DNA of 64,000 bases from Cohaesibacter haloalkalitolerans (GCF_003574655.1 NZ_QNUM01000004.1:372001-436000), one strand, 5' to 3'; positions 35,340 through 44,011 are shown, counted from the first letter of the stretch. A program made the numbers and translations. Notes: generated by a model not told the origin, from the sequence alone.

Positions 35340-36218
35340 ATGAAAAAGACACGTCTGTCGTCTCTCAACGGCGCCCTGCTGGCTGTCGCGCTTTGCATCA
35401 CCGCATCGGGCGGCGCCATCGCGCAGGATCTCAAACAAACCATCACAAGCTGGGAAACCCGTCTCGGAGCCCGCATCGGCGTCACATTGCGCGCAACACC
35501 ATCCGATAGCCTATTTGCCTACAAGGCCGATCAGCGCTTTCCAATGGCCAGCACCTTCAAATCCCTGATGTGCGGCGCCGTGTTGGCCCGAGTGGATGCT
35601 GGCAGTGTCAGTCTTTCCGACCGGGTGACCTATCAGGCAGACCAGCTACAATCCTATTCCCCCATCACCAAGGACCATGTGGAGAGCGGAATGGATGTTG
35701 CAGACCTGTGCGAAGCTGCCATCACGCTCAGCGATAACACCGCAGCCAACCTGATGCTGGAAAAGGTGGATGGTCCCGCTGGCCTGACCACGTTTCTGCG
35801 TACCATCGGTGATGAAACGACCCGTCTGGATCGCTGGGAACCTGATCTCAATGAAGGCATTGATGGCGATCCGCGTGATACCACCACGCCCGATGCCATG
35901 ACTTTGTCCCTGTCGCGGCTCCTGTTCGGCGAAACCCTGCAACCGGCATCTGCTGGCCAGCTAAGACAATGGATGATCGATGACAAAGTGGCTGGCGCGC
36001 TGATCCGCCCCCATCTGCCCGAAGGCTGGATCATCGGCGACAAGACCGGCACCGGCGGCAATGGCACGCGCGGCATCGTTGCCTTTCTGAAGAAACCGGA
36101 TGGCGAGGCCTATGTGACCGCCATTTATGTCACCGCGACCGATGCCGACATCACCTTGCGCAATGAAGCCATTTCTGACATTGGTCGGGCGGTGATCGAC
36201 GAAATCCGGGCGCATTGA
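35340..36218 (+). CDS. Class A serine beta-lactamase, TEM-like framework
   Basis: The 292-residue periplasmic enzyme hydrolyses beta-lactams. The signal peptide (MKKTRLSSLNGALLAVALC...) is cleaved before QDLKQT. In Ambler numbering the catalytic residues are all present: S70-T-F-K73, S130-D-N132, E166 in EPDLN170, and K234-T-G236. C77 and C123 are at the TEM-1 disulfide positions, and R244 is in GTRG. C69 and C238 of carbapenemases are absent. T235 and T237 differ from TEM (S235, A237). The start has GGAGG 8 bases ahead. It is probably induced by the divergent AmpR-like regulator. Confidence 0.95.
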   Translation: MKKTRLSSLNGALLAVALCITASGGAIAQDLKQTITSWETRLGARIGVTLRATPSDSLFAYKADQRFPMASTFKSLMCGAVLARVDAGSVSLSDRVTYQADQLQSYSPITKDHVESGMDVADLCEAAITLSDNTAANLMLEKVDGPAGLTTFLRTIGDETTRLDRWEPDLNEGIDGDPRDTTTPDAMTLSLSRLLFGETLQPASAGQLRQWMIDDKVAGALIRPHLPEGWIIGDKTGTGGNGTRGIVAFLKKPDGEAYVTAIYVTATDADITLRNEAISDIGRAVIDEIRAH

Positions 36219-36302
36219 CGCGGCCTTACCAGACAGCACTGCAGTCCTCTTTCAAGGTCAGGATTGCAGTGCCCCCTTGCTGACCGCCCCCAAACGATCT
36301 GT

Positions 36303-37205
36303 CTACAGCGCCAGCCAGTGGCGGAACGGTACGTCGTTGGTCACAAAGGCTTTCAGATCCTGCTGCGCCTGCTCGTTGCGCAGCTTCATCGGCTTGCGAC
36401 ACGGGCCACAGTCGACGCCGAGGCATTGCAAGGTGAACTTCACACCAGGCATGACGCCGGTAGCAATGATCTTCTCGACATAATCCTGCGAAATGCCCTG
36501 CAGCTCACGGCCTTTTTCAACATCGCCCGCCCGCACGGCGGCATCGAGAGCAGTATAGAGATTGCCCAGAACATTATAGGTCGTGCCGATACCGCCATCA
36601 GCGCCAAGAAAGACCGCCGCCCCCATGACCTCATCAAAGCCGTAGAAGAAGGTCTTGTCCGGATGATGCCGACGCAAAAGACACAGCTTGAACATGTCGG
36701 CGCTGGTATATTTCATACCGATCACATTGGGCAGCTGCAAAAGCGCACTGAGCAGCTCAAACGGCAATGCCCGACCGGTGCGAGACGGGATCTCATAGAC
36801 GATCAACGGCAGATCGGTCGCGCTGGCCAGCCCCGTGTAATAGTCGAGGATTTCCTCGTCCGAGAAGGGATAGGAATGCGGCGGCAAGGCTGAAAGACCC
36901 CGATATCCCAAAGCCTTGGCCTGACGGGCCAGTTGCATGGAATCGGCAAGACTGGGTTGCCCGACATGGGCAATCAAAACCGTATCCCGCCCCTTGGCCC
37001 TGTCAGCAACCATCCCCTGCTGCGCCAGCAACTCGTCGGTCGACATAAGACCGGACTCTCCGCTGCTGCCACCGACATAGAGCCCCGTCAGCGCCTGCTT
37101 CAGGACATGGTCGACAATATTGTCCTGCCGCCCCCGATCAAGTTCGCCATTGTCTGCGAATCCTGTCAGGAGCGCCGCATATGTGCCGCTAAATGCTTTT
37201 GTCAC
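36303..37205 (-). CDS. nanA: N-acetylneuraminate lyase (sialic acid aldolase)
   Basis: The 300-residue (beta/alpha)8 barrel aldolase cleaves N-acetylneuraminate to pyruvate and N-acetylmannosamine. The pyruvate-binding GLYVGGSSGE is present (Ser in place of the usual Thr), with Tyr in IVYEIPS and the Schiff-base Lys in GMKYTSADM. The NanA-specific segment YGFDEVMGAAVFLGADGGIGTTYNVLG is also present. It is divergent from a NanR-like regulator and SiaPQM TRAP genes, which supports the assignment over DapA. The open frame begins at 37223, but a GGGAGG site inside it sits 8 bases before the GTG at 37205, which is the better start. KDG or dihydrodipicolinate activity is less likely. Confidence 0.9.
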   Translation of the reverse strand: MTKAFSGTYAALLTGFADNGELDRGRQDNIVDHVLKQALTGLYVGGSSGESGLMSTDELLAQQGMVADRAKGRDTVLIAHVGQPSLADSMQLARQAKALGYRGLSALPPHSYPFSDEEILDYYTGLASATDLPLIVYEIPSRTGRALPFELLSALLQLPNVIGMKYTSADMFKLCLLRRHHPDKTFFYGFDEVMGAAVFLGADGGIGTTYNVLGNLYTALDAAVRAGDVEKGRELQGISQDYVEKIIATGVMPGVKFTLQCLGVDCGPCRKPMKLRNEQAQQDLKAFVTNDVPFRHWLAL

Positions 37206-37270
37206 CGAAAGTTCCTCCCACATTGCTGTTCCAGCCCGCCTCCTCGAAAACCGGGACCGGATTATCCATT

Positions 37271-37317
37271 CGTCTATTTGGTTTGTTCAAAATAGGATAT
37301 CACGTCTTTTTGGTTTG
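37271..37317. promoter_or_regulatory. Direct-repeat operator candidate between nanA and nanR
   Basis: The 15-mer CGTCTATTTGGTTTG at 37271-37285 recurs with one mismatch (CGTCTTTTTGGTTTG) at 37303-37317. The offset is 32 bp, about three helical turns, so both copies lie on one face of the helix. An inverted ATTTGGT core follows at 37338-37348. The region separates divergent nanA and nanR and is AT-rich. It likely binds the FadR-family regulator, though E. coli NanR boxes (GGTATA) are not seen. Confidence 0.6.
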
Positions 37318-37440
37318 ACAATAATTAGTTATGATATTACCAAATATATTTATCAGCACGGTTCAATTTCTCTTTTTTCGGTTTTCTGTTAGACCGATAG
37401 GGCTCATCAATAGCCACGAGAACCGGGAGTATCGCTTGAA

Positions 37441-38187
37441 ATGGCTGAAGACACGATTGCAACCATTGTTTCCAAACGGATGGCCGACCAGATCGCGGAG
37501 GAATTCATCGAGAAGATCCGGCTCGGCCAGCTGGTAGAAGGCGATATTCTGCCAACCGAACGGGAGTTGTGCGAACAGTTCGAGACATCCCGCCCCACGG
37601 TGCGGGAAGCGCTCAAACAGATGCGACTTCAGGGATTTCTCAGCGCTGCGGCGGGTCAACGCCCTCGTGTGACCAAACCCTCGCTTGAAGGCATCCTGCA
37701 AATGGCTGCCGAACATATCCGGGGGCTGCTGGGTGACGCCGAAAGCGGAGCCCATCTGGAACAGATGCGACAGTTCATTGAAATCGGTGCCGTCCGCCAC
37801 GCTGTCCAGCGGGCATCCAATCTTCAGGTCACAACCATCGCCAGGGCGCTGGAGCAGAATTTCAAGGCCATCGGAACCAAGGATTTTGCAGCGACAGATA
37901 TCGCCTTTCACCGCTGCATTGTCTGCATTCTGGGCAATCCCATCATTCTTCAGCTGCATGACATGTTTGTCAGTGGCCTGTTCGAAAAGAGAACGCCGGA
38001 GGACGACCCTTTCGAACAGAACCACACAAGCTATGAAGAACACCGCCTGATCTGTCAGTACATCATCGACGGCGACGTCATCGCTGCCACGGACATGATG
38101 GATCAGCACTTGACCCGTTCCTATCGTGAACGATTGAAAAGCGCGAAATCGATCACGATAGGAGCCAAAGCAAACAGGCAACCCTGA
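37441..38187 (+). CDS. nanR: GntR/FadR-type regulator, NanR-like
   Basis: The 248-residue regulator has an N-terminal winged helix-turn-helix at residues 10-80 (RMADQIAEEFIEKIRLGQLVEGDILPTERELCEQFETSRPTVREAL). A helical FCD ligand domain follows (RQFIEIGAVRHAVQRASN, IAFHRCIVCILGNPIILQLHD), with likely metal-binding His/Asp. It is divergent from nanA and precedes siaPQM by 48 bases. FCD-type NanR repressors are relieved by N-acetylneuraminate. It starts at ATG 37441 with GGGAG 12 bases upstream. Confidence 0.83.
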   Translation: MAEDTIATIVSKRMADQIAEEFIEKIRLGQLVEGDILPTERELCEQFETSRPTVREALKQMRLQGFLSAAAGQRPRVTKPSLEGILQMAAEHIRGLLGDAESGAHLEQMRQFIEIGAVRHAVQRASNLQVTTIARALEQNFKAIGTKDFAATDIAFHRCIVCILGNPIILQLHDMFVSGLFEKRTPEDDPFEQNHTSYEEHRLICQYIIDGDVIAATDMMDQHLTRSYRERLKSAKSITIGAKANRQP

Positions 38188-38235
38188 ATTTGCCGTGGGG
38201 CTGCCTGAAATGACAACCTTAATGGAGGAATAAAG

Positions 38236-39195
38236 GTGTTAAAGAAACTATTTTTGGGCACAGTCGCCACATGCATGATGATTTCCAGCGCCTATGCAGC
38301 GCGGACCATTACATTCGGCATGCAGAACAACGAGGCATCCAACCTCTACAAAGGGGTGATGCAGCTCAACGAAACACTGAAGGAAGTGTCCGGCGGCGAG
38401 CTTGAACTCAAGGTCTTCCCGGGGTCACAGCTTGGTGACTTCAAAGCGATGGTTGCGCAGCTCCAGGCGGGGGAACTGGACATGGCGCTGACCGGCTATC
38501 CGGACATGAGCTACATCATCCCGGAACTGAAACTGATCGGGGCACCCTATGTCGTTTCCGACTATGATCATCTGATGGACCTGATCCATGGCCCGTTCGG
38601 CCAGAAGATGGATGATGCCTTCCTCATGAATGATGTCAAGGTCATCGACGTCTGGTATTACGGCACCCGCCAGACGACATCCAACCGGCCAATCAACTCG
38701 CTGGAAGACATGAAGGGGCTGCGTCTGCGCACCCCGAACGTCCCCTTCCTCATCGCCTACGCCAAGAACACCGGCGCGTCTCCATCACCTGTCGCATTCC
38801 AGGAAGTGTATCTGGCGCTGCAGACCAATCAGGTGGATGGCGAGGAAAACCCGCTGAACACGATCGAGGAAATGAAATTCTACGAAGTGCAGAAATATAT
38901 CGCCCTGACCAACCATTTCGTCGCGTCCGAAGCTGTGCAAGTTTCTCTCAAGACATGGAACTCGCTCTCCGAGAAAGAACAGGGCTGGCTCCTCAAGGCA
39001 AGTGAAGCCGGGCGCAAGGTCAACAATGACCTGACCTACAAGGCCGAAGCAGAATTGATCGACAAGTTCAAGGGCCTCGGCATCACCATCACCAAACCCG
39101 ACACCGCCCCGTTCCAGGCAGCCATGGAGCCATATTACAAGGAGCTGGAAGCCGAATTCGGTGAAAGCAGCGTCACCTCGCTCATGAAGAAATAG
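38236..39195 (+). CDS. siaP: TRAP sialic-acid-binding receptor SiaP
   Basis: The 319-residue periplasmic protein has a signal peptide ending YAAR and a DctP fold. The stretch GTRQTTSNRPINSLEDMKG with GLRLRTPNVPFLIAYAKNTGASPSPVAFQEVYLALQTNQVDGEENPL matches the Haemophilus SiaP core nearly residue for residue as I recall it. This includes the carboxylate-binding Arg in LRTPN (R147 in SiaP), so sialic acid is the most likely ligand. The start is GTG 38236, fixed by a GGAGG site 7 bases ahead. The gene lies between nanR and an intergenic stem-loop that precedes siaQ. Confidence 0.9.
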   Translation: MLKKLFLGTVATCMMISSAYAARTITFGMQNNEASNLYKGVMQLNETLKEVSGGELELKVFPGSQLGDFKAMVAQLQAGELDMALTGYPDMSYIIPELKLIGAPYVVSDYDHLMDLIHGPFGQKMDDAFLMNDVKVIDVWYYGTRQTTSNRPINSLEDMKGLRLRTPNVPFLIAYAKNTGASPSPVAFQEVYLALQTNQVDGEENPLNTIEEMKFYEVQKYIALTNHFVASEAVQVSLKTWNSLSEKEQGWLLKASEAGRKVNNDLTYKAEAELIDKFKGLGITITKPDTAPFQAAMEPYYKELEAEFGESSVTSLMKK

Positions 39196-39200
39196 TCAGC

Positions 39201-39232
39201 CATGGCGTGGTCGCTGCGGCGATCACGCCATG
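39201..39232 (+). promoter_or_regulatory. 14-bp stem-loop between siaP and siaQ
   Basis: CATGGCGTGGTCGC pairs with GCGATCACGCCATG over 14 bp with one G-T pair and a TGCG loop, beginning 6 bases after the siaP stop. No U-run follows. It would protect the siaP mRNA 3' end or attenuate read-through into siaQM. Confidence 0.65.
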
Positions 39233-39282
39233 ATGCCGCCGCTTGACGGACGGCAACGTCATACTTTGTGGGAGGCCTGGTG

Positions 39283-39771
39283 GTGACGAAAAGAAAATAT
39301 TCAATAGAAGGAATAGCCGCAACCATCCTGTTTCTGGGATTGATCTTCGTCGTTCTTCTGCAGGTTTTTGGGCGTTTCGGGCTGTTTGTCGCCCCGGTCT
39401 GGACTGAAGAAATGGCCAGATGGATCTGGGTCTGGATGGCGATGATCGCCATCGGCGAGGCTGAGCGGCAGAATGTACAGCTCAGAATGAGCATCGTGAT
39501 TGACGCCTTTTTTCCAAAATTCCGTCTTGTTCTCTTCACGTTGATCGACCTCGTCTATCTGGCCGTCACCATCAACCTGCTCTGGATCGGCTACAAGACA
39601 GTCATTCGCACATGGCACAATGAAGCGGTCACACTGCCGTTCTCCGACGCCGTGCTTTATGCCTCATACCCCGTTGCCGCACTCTTCATCATCTGGCGGG
39701 TGAGCAATCGCATCTGGTCGCAGCTCTCGACCGGCTGGCAACCGAAAATCAAAGGAGGCAAAGAAGCATGA
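39283..39771 (+). CDS. siaQ: TRAP small permease of the sialic acid transporter, SiaQ-like
   Basis: The 162-residue membrane protein has four helices in DctQ order (ATILFLGLIFVVLLQVFGRF, MARWIWVWMAMIAIGEAERQNVQLRM, LIDLVYLAVTINLLWI, YPVAALFIIWRVS), with the conserved EAERQNVQLRM loop. A GGAGG site at 39271-39275 lies inside the longer frame and points to the GTG at 39283, so the start there is preferred over the GTG at 39268. It overlaps the siaM start by ATGA. Confidence 0.85.
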   Translation: MTKRKYSIEGIAATILFLGLIFVVLLQVFGRFGLFVAPVWTEEMARWIWVWMAMIAIGEAERQNVQLRMSIVIDAFFPKFRLVLFTLIDLVYLAVTINLLWIGYKTVIRTWHNEAVTLPFSDAVLYASYPVAALFIIWRVSNRIWSQLSTGWQPKIKGGKEA

Positions 39772-41042
39772 TACTCATCATCATCTGCACAAGCTGGCTG
39801 TTTCTTGTCTTCGCCGGAGTGCCAATCGGCATTTCGATGATCCTTGTGTCCATCGGCTATTTCTATCACACCGGGATGGGCATGGCCTTTTCGGTCCAGC
39901 GCATGGTGGACGGGCTCAACAGCTTTCCCATGCTGGCCATTCCGCTGTTCCTGCTTGCCGCAGCCATCCTCAACTCGGCCGGGATCACCAATCACCTTTT
40001 CGGTTTTGCCCGCGCCCTTGTCGGGCGTTTCACCGGTGGCCTCGGACATGTCAATGTGCTGGCCTCGCTGTTTTTCTCCGGCATGTCAGGCTCTGCGGTT
40101 GCCGATGCCGGTGGTCTGGGCAAGATGGAAATCAAGGCCATGCGCGACGCCGGCTATGATGATTCCTTCTCCGGTTCGGTGACCGCCGCCTCTTCGATGA
40201 TCGGTCCGATTGTGCCGCCATCGATTACCATGGTGCTGTATGGCGTAATTTCCAACACCTCCATCGGCAAGCTGTTTCTTGGCGGCGTTGTCCCCGGGGT
40301 GCTGTGTGCGGTCGCGCTGATGGTCATGGTCTATGTCATCGCCAAATTGCGCCACTACCCCAAGGACGACCATTACTCATGCCGACAGGTCGGCGAGCTG
40401 TTCCTGCGGAGCTTCCCGGCGCTGCTGACCCCGTTTGTCATCATCGGCGGCATTTTCAGCGGCTTCTTTTCACCAACCGAAGCTGCTGCCGTTACGGTTC
40501 TCTATGCAATCCTGATCGATTTGCTGATCTACCACAATCTGACCTGGCCACGCTTTTTCCGCGCGGTCTATGAGACAGCAGTCACCTCGGCAACCATCGG
40601 CACGATCATCGCCGGTGTCTCCGTGCTTGGATTTGTGCTGGCAAGGGAACAGGCGCCGCAGCAGATCGCCAATTTCTTTCTGGCCTTTGTTGATTCAAAG
40701 CTCAGCTTCCTGATCGCGGTCAATCTGATGATTTTCGTTCTGGGTGCTTTTATCGAGAGCCTTGCCATCCTGTTGGTGGTTGTTCCGATCCTGATCCCGC
40801 TGGCCCTGAGCTTCGGCATCGATCCGGTGCACTTCGGTATCATCGTGGTGCTCAATCTGATGATCTCCACCCTCACACCGCCCATGGGGATGGCACTATT
40901 CGTCGTCGCTCAGGTGGGCGAAATACCCTACCACAAGCTTGCCAAGGCCATACTGCCCTGGCTGGTTCCGCCGTTGATGGTTCTGGGGCTGGTCTGCGTC
41001 TTCCCGGCTCTGGCAACCGGGCTGCCAGATCTGATGCAATAG
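39768..41042 (+). CDS. siaM: TRAP large permease of the sialic acid transporter, SiaM-like
   Basis: The 424-residue DctM protein has about 12 helices. Features are FPMLAIPLFLLAAAILNSAGITN, FSGMSGSAVADAGGLGKMEI, the hairpin loop ASSMIGPIVPPSITMVLYGVISN, and ISTLTPPMGMALFVVAQVG, where Na+ and substrate bind. It is translationally coupled to siaQ through the ATGA overlap. It completes the transporter receptor-permease set next to nanA and nanR. No nanE, nanK or nagA genes follow; the next gene is unrelated and on the other strand. Confidence 0.92.
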   Translation: MILIIICTSWLFLVFAGVPIGISMILVSIGYFYHTGMGMAFSVQRMVDGLNSFPMLAIPLFLLAAAILNSAGITNHLFGFARALVGRFTGGLGHVNVLASLFFSGMSGSAVADAGGLGKMEIKAMRDAGYDDSFSGSVTAASSMIGPIVPPSITMVLYGVISNTSIGKLFLGGVVPGVLCAVALMVMVYVIAKLRHYPKDDHYSCRQVGELFLRSFPALLTPFVIIGGIFSGFFSPTEAAAVTVLYAILIDLLIYHNLTWPRFFRAVYETAVTSATIGTIIAGVSVLGFVLAREQAPQQIANFFLAFVDSKLSFLIAVNLMIFVLGAFIESLAILLVVVPILIPLALSFGIDPVHFGIIVVLNLMISTLTPPMGMALFVVAQVGEIPYHKLAKAILPWLVPPLMVLGLVCVFPALATGLPDLMQ

Positions 41043-41119
41043 AAGTTTTGAAGCGGAAGACGTTTGAAGGCGATGGTGGTTTTCAGGGAACCTGATCCGT
41101 CACCATCGGGCAAAATAGC

Positions 41120-41156
41120 GTCACGGCAGATGCATCAGAAGATGCAGTGCCGTGAC
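41120..41156. terminator. Long hairpin between convergent siaM and secreted-protein genes
   Basis: GTCACGGCA and TGCCGTGAC form a 9-bp outer stem, with a further GCATC/GATGC stem inside. There is only a short AAAA on one side, so it is at best a weak bidirectional terminator. Confidence 0.45.
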
Positions 41157-41211
41157 GAAAAGCAAGATCAATTCATTTCGCCCGTTTTGGGCAAAGATCT
41201 ATGGCTCTGGT

Positions 41212-41511
41212 TTAGTTCTGATCGAAGTCAGGAGCACAGGTGTAGCCGACAAATGCCGAACTGGAGTTGGCAGTCGGGACATAGGCGGGTTCCGGCTGTT
41301 CACCGAAGAAACAATAAGCCCCGTTGGCTACATAGCGATCATACAGATCAGGACCAGTGGACAGCAGTACGCTACCGTTTTCCTGAACAAGCTGTTTGGC
41401 CTGTACATCGGTCAGAGAGTGTGAATCCACCCGCTGGGAGGCCGAAGCGGACGCACCAAATGCAAATGCACTAATGGCAAGCACGGAAAGAGCAGTAGTC
41501 AGTTTTCTCAT
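41212..41511 (-). CDS. Small exported protein, unknown function
   Basis: The 99-residue precursor has a clear signal peptide (MRKLTTALSVLAISAFAFGASASASQ, cleavage near ASAS). The mature part holds a two-cysteine tail (YCFFGEQPEPAYVPTANSS and YTCAPDFDQN) that could form a disulfide. The frame could start at 41574, but the ATG at 41511 opens the signal peptide with AGGA 8 bases ahead. No family is recognised. Confidence 0.7.
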   Translation of the reverse strand: MRKLTTALSVLAISAFAFGASASASQRVDSHSLTDVQAKQLVQENGSVLLSTGPDLYDRYVANGAYCFFGEQPEPAYVPTANSSSAFVGYTCAPDFDQN

Positions 41512-41736
41512 CGTTTTTTCCTCATATTTTCTTTGTTTTGGATGCGACACCTTGTTCACTGCTATACCGATCAAATGGGCTCCCCGACCTCCCCGTTCAA
41601 GACGCCTACAATCACGTTTTCGATTGGTTTTGTAATATTAATTGAATCTATTCCCGCAAACATTTCAGTTAGTTACAATTGAAACACAGCCAACCAGTAC
41701 CTAACGGAAACCCACAGTCGCATGCCCGTCCTTGTA

Positions 41737-41922
41737 TCAATCCATGGTGTGTGGCTTGCTCTCAAATGGCTGTAACATTGCCCCATCCAGCCCGAAATGC
41801 TCCGCTTCATCGCTCTGAAGCAGAGGAATGCCTGTGGACTTTTGCTCGGGCATTGCAACGCGAAATTCGTTGAACGCCAATCCCGAGATCTCGACGCCCC
41901 CATACTCGGTGCTCAAGATCAC
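41737..41922 (-). CDS. Small open frame coupled to the DUF4424-like gene (61 residues)
   Basis: The GTG at 41922 overlaps the stop of the upstream DUF4424-like gene as GTGA, the arrangement expected for translational coupling. The product reads as a normal protein with mixed residues (LSTEYGGVEISGLAFNEFRV, then PLLQSDEAEHFGLDGAML) and has no signal or membrane segment. The family is not recognised. It could be a genuine small partner or a decayed tail. The rest of the 41.6-41.9 kb gap shows nothing else. Confidence 0.35.
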   Translation of the reverse strand: MILSTEYGGVEISGLAFNEFRVAMPEQKSTGIPLLQSDEAEHFGLDGAMLQPFESKPHTMD

Positions 41923-42944
41923 TCAAGCGTCAGCCAGTAAATCTGAAGCTCTTTTGGCGGATCCTTGATAAGCCCGGACGAATAGGCCACATCGTCATCG
42001 CTGAACCGATAGTGACCGGTCTGGTCCTTTTCAAACCTGCCGACACCACAAATGCCAGCCATCAGATCGCCATCAGACAATATGACTTCGATGTCCCACG
42101 TCCCATTGGCGGAGCCCCAATGCGCAAAGGGCCGCCTCAGAACCGGGAGTTCGAAAATGCGATTTGGCACGAACTTTTCGTTTTTGAACAGCGAGACAGC
42201 TTTTGCATCCTCTTCCTCGTTCAGGCACAACTGCTTGCGATCGGACATATCGATACCCAGTCCGATGTCCTCCCCGATTTTCATCAGGTAATCGACCAAC
42301 TCGCCATATGCAGGAAGCAGTTCAATGCGGATATGCGTGAAGGACTTCGCCTCAAAGGACTGACGCCAATAATAGGTCGCCTCGATACCCCAGCCGTTCC
42401 ATCGACCGGGAACCATGCCCTTGTCCTTGAGAGCCTGAACGGCGTCAGGAGGCGCTGACTCCAGGAGCTGCAGCGTCTTCTCCGATACCGGATGCAGAGG
42501 CAAACCTGCGGCCTTGACCAGATCGGAAACATCCAGTTGATGATAAAGAGCACGAAGCTGAACGCTCGGGATGATTTCCGCACCCTCGACAAAAACCCGC
42601 ACGCCCAACGGGCGATCGCCAAACAAATCAGGACGATTATTCACAGTGTCCCAATGGCCTGAAATGAATGGCAAGGGCAGATAGAGCGTGGAAACGGTAT
42701 CCGCACCAGCATAATTCTCGATCTTCATCTCATAGGAGACAAGCTCCCGGCTGATCGAAATGGAAGTATGCCGAACATAAAGATCCTTGTTCATGCCAAG
42801 TTTGGGCATCGTCAGTGGCAACGGCGAATACACAGGCCCATCATAGGCCAGACCGGCACCGGTCAGCAGAATGAGCACACTGACAGCAACACTCATCAGA
42901 GAAGCAAGGTTTGACGGGATACTGGAGAAACGGAAAATCTTCAT
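41919..42944 (-). CDS. Secreted DUF4424-like protein
   Basis: The 341-residue protein has an N-terminal signal peptide (SVAVSVLILLTGAGLAYDGPVYSP). The extracellular part has two patterns seen in DUF4424 proteins: an immunoglobulin-like strand set (SISRELVSYEMKIENYAGADTVSTLYLPLPFI) and a WRQSFEAKSFTHIRIELLPAYGE segment typical of the family's periplasmic barrel. The assignment is from these pieces and is moderate. No function is known. The start at 42944 has GGAGGG upstream. Confidence 0.6.
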   Translation of the reverse strand: MKIFRFSSIPSNLASLMSVAVSVLILLTGAGLAYDGPVYSPLPLTMPKLGMNKDLYVRHTSISISRELVSYEMKIENYAGADTVSTLYLPLPFISGHWDTVNNRPDLFGDRPLGVRVFVEGAEIIPSVQLRALYHQLDVSDLVKAAGLPLHPVSEKTLQLLESAPPDAVQALKDKGMVPGRWNGWGIEATYYWRQSFEAKSFTHIRIELLPAYGELVDYLMKIGEDIGLGIDMSDRKQLCLNEEEDAKAVSLFKNEKFVPNRIFELPVLRRPFAHWGSANGTWDIEVILSDGDLMAGICGVGRFEKDQTGHYRFSDDDVAYSSGLIKDPPKELQIYWLTLE

Positions 42945-43087
42945 GTCTTCCCTCCCTGTTCCGATAATTCCCCTGCTCCATTATCCGCCCAAACCCGGGC
43001 CTTTGCCATGCTACAGGTGAACGAAGAAACCGGTCGCCTCTGAATTGGTTCAGCATGGTCAGCACGCCTCACCACCCCTTGAGGAGC

Positions 43088-43999
43088 CTAGTCGATGACA
43101 CCGGCCGTCTTGAGGATCTCGACCCTGCTCGCAACGACATCCGAGAAGGCCTTGCCAACGCCACTCAGAGGCCGGTCTGATGGGACGAACTGGGCGATAT
43201 CCCATCGAATGGCAGGCCTCAGAGGACAATGAACCACTTTCTCGTCATCAAGCAGGAGACAGGCAACCGGATCGACAATGGCCAGCCCGACGCCCATTTC
43301 AACCAGACTGACAATACCGTGCAGCGTGCGCGTCTCGGCAACGATGGAACGCTCCACCTCAATGTGCTGCATCATAAAGTCAATGCGCGTCCTGAGTGGA
43401 CTGCCCGGGGCGAGATCTACAAAGGTCTCCCGCTTCAATTGCTGCAGCGTCACCTCTTTCAACCCGCTCAGAGGGTGGTTCCTCGGCATGAGGCAACGTG
43501 CTTCACAGATCGCCAGAGATGTTACGTCTGCACCATAGGGGTCGGCATCAAGAGTGATTCCCAAAGCCATGTCGCAGCTTCGCTCCGCGACCATGCGCAT
43601 GATCTCACTCATGCCCGTATCGCGCAGCCTGACCGACACATGTGGATGGGTCTTCTGAAACTCGGCGATGGCATCAATCAGGAAGGTGTCGCAGAAAATA
43701 GGTTGAGCAGCGATGACCAGATGACCGCGCTGGTTGTTGGCAATCGCCCGGGCTTCCTCAGAGAGAGACCGGATGCTTTCCAGCCCCCGCACCACCGTCT
43801 GGTGAAACTGGAAGGCCTCCGGCGTCGGTATCAGCTTGTTTCGCTTACGAAAAAAGAGGGCAAATCCGACCCGCGTTTCAAGCGCGATCAGCAGGCGACT
43901 GATCATCGGCTGGCTAAGGCCCAATTCGTCTGCTGCGCTGCGCATTCCACCCAGGCGGATGTAAGCATCGAATGCTTCTAATTCGCGGATTTTCATCAT
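43088..43999 (-). CDS. LysR-type regulator divergent from tctCBA
   Basis: The 303-residue regulator opens MMKIRELEAFDAYIRLGGMRSAADELGLSQPMISRLLIALE (winged helix-turn-helix). An effector domain follows (HLVIAAQPIFCDTFLIDAIAEFQ, GVGLAIVDPVACLLL). It is divergent from the tctC gene 145 bases away, the arrangement of LTTR-controlled transporter operons. A longer open frame continues upstream to 45130, but it is only the antisense of tctC and is not used. The ATG at 43999 has GAGG 9 bases upstream. Confidence 0.87.
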   Translation of the reverse strand: MMKIRELEAFDAYIRLGGMRSAADELGLSQPMISRLLIALETRVGFALFFRKRNKLIPTPEAFQFHQTVVRGLESIRSLSEEARAIANNQRGHLVIAAQPIFCDTFLIDAIAEFQKTHPHVSVRLRDTGMSEIMRMVAERSCDMALGITLDADPYGADVTSLAICEARCLMPRNHPLSGLKEVTLQQLKRETFVDLAPGSPLRTRIDFMMQHIEVERSIVAETRTLHGIVSLVEMGVGLAIVDPVACLLLDDEKVVHCPLRPAIRWDIAQFVPSDRPLSGVGKAFSDVVASRVEILKTAGVID

Positions 44000-44011
44000 T
44001 TTTCTCTGCCT

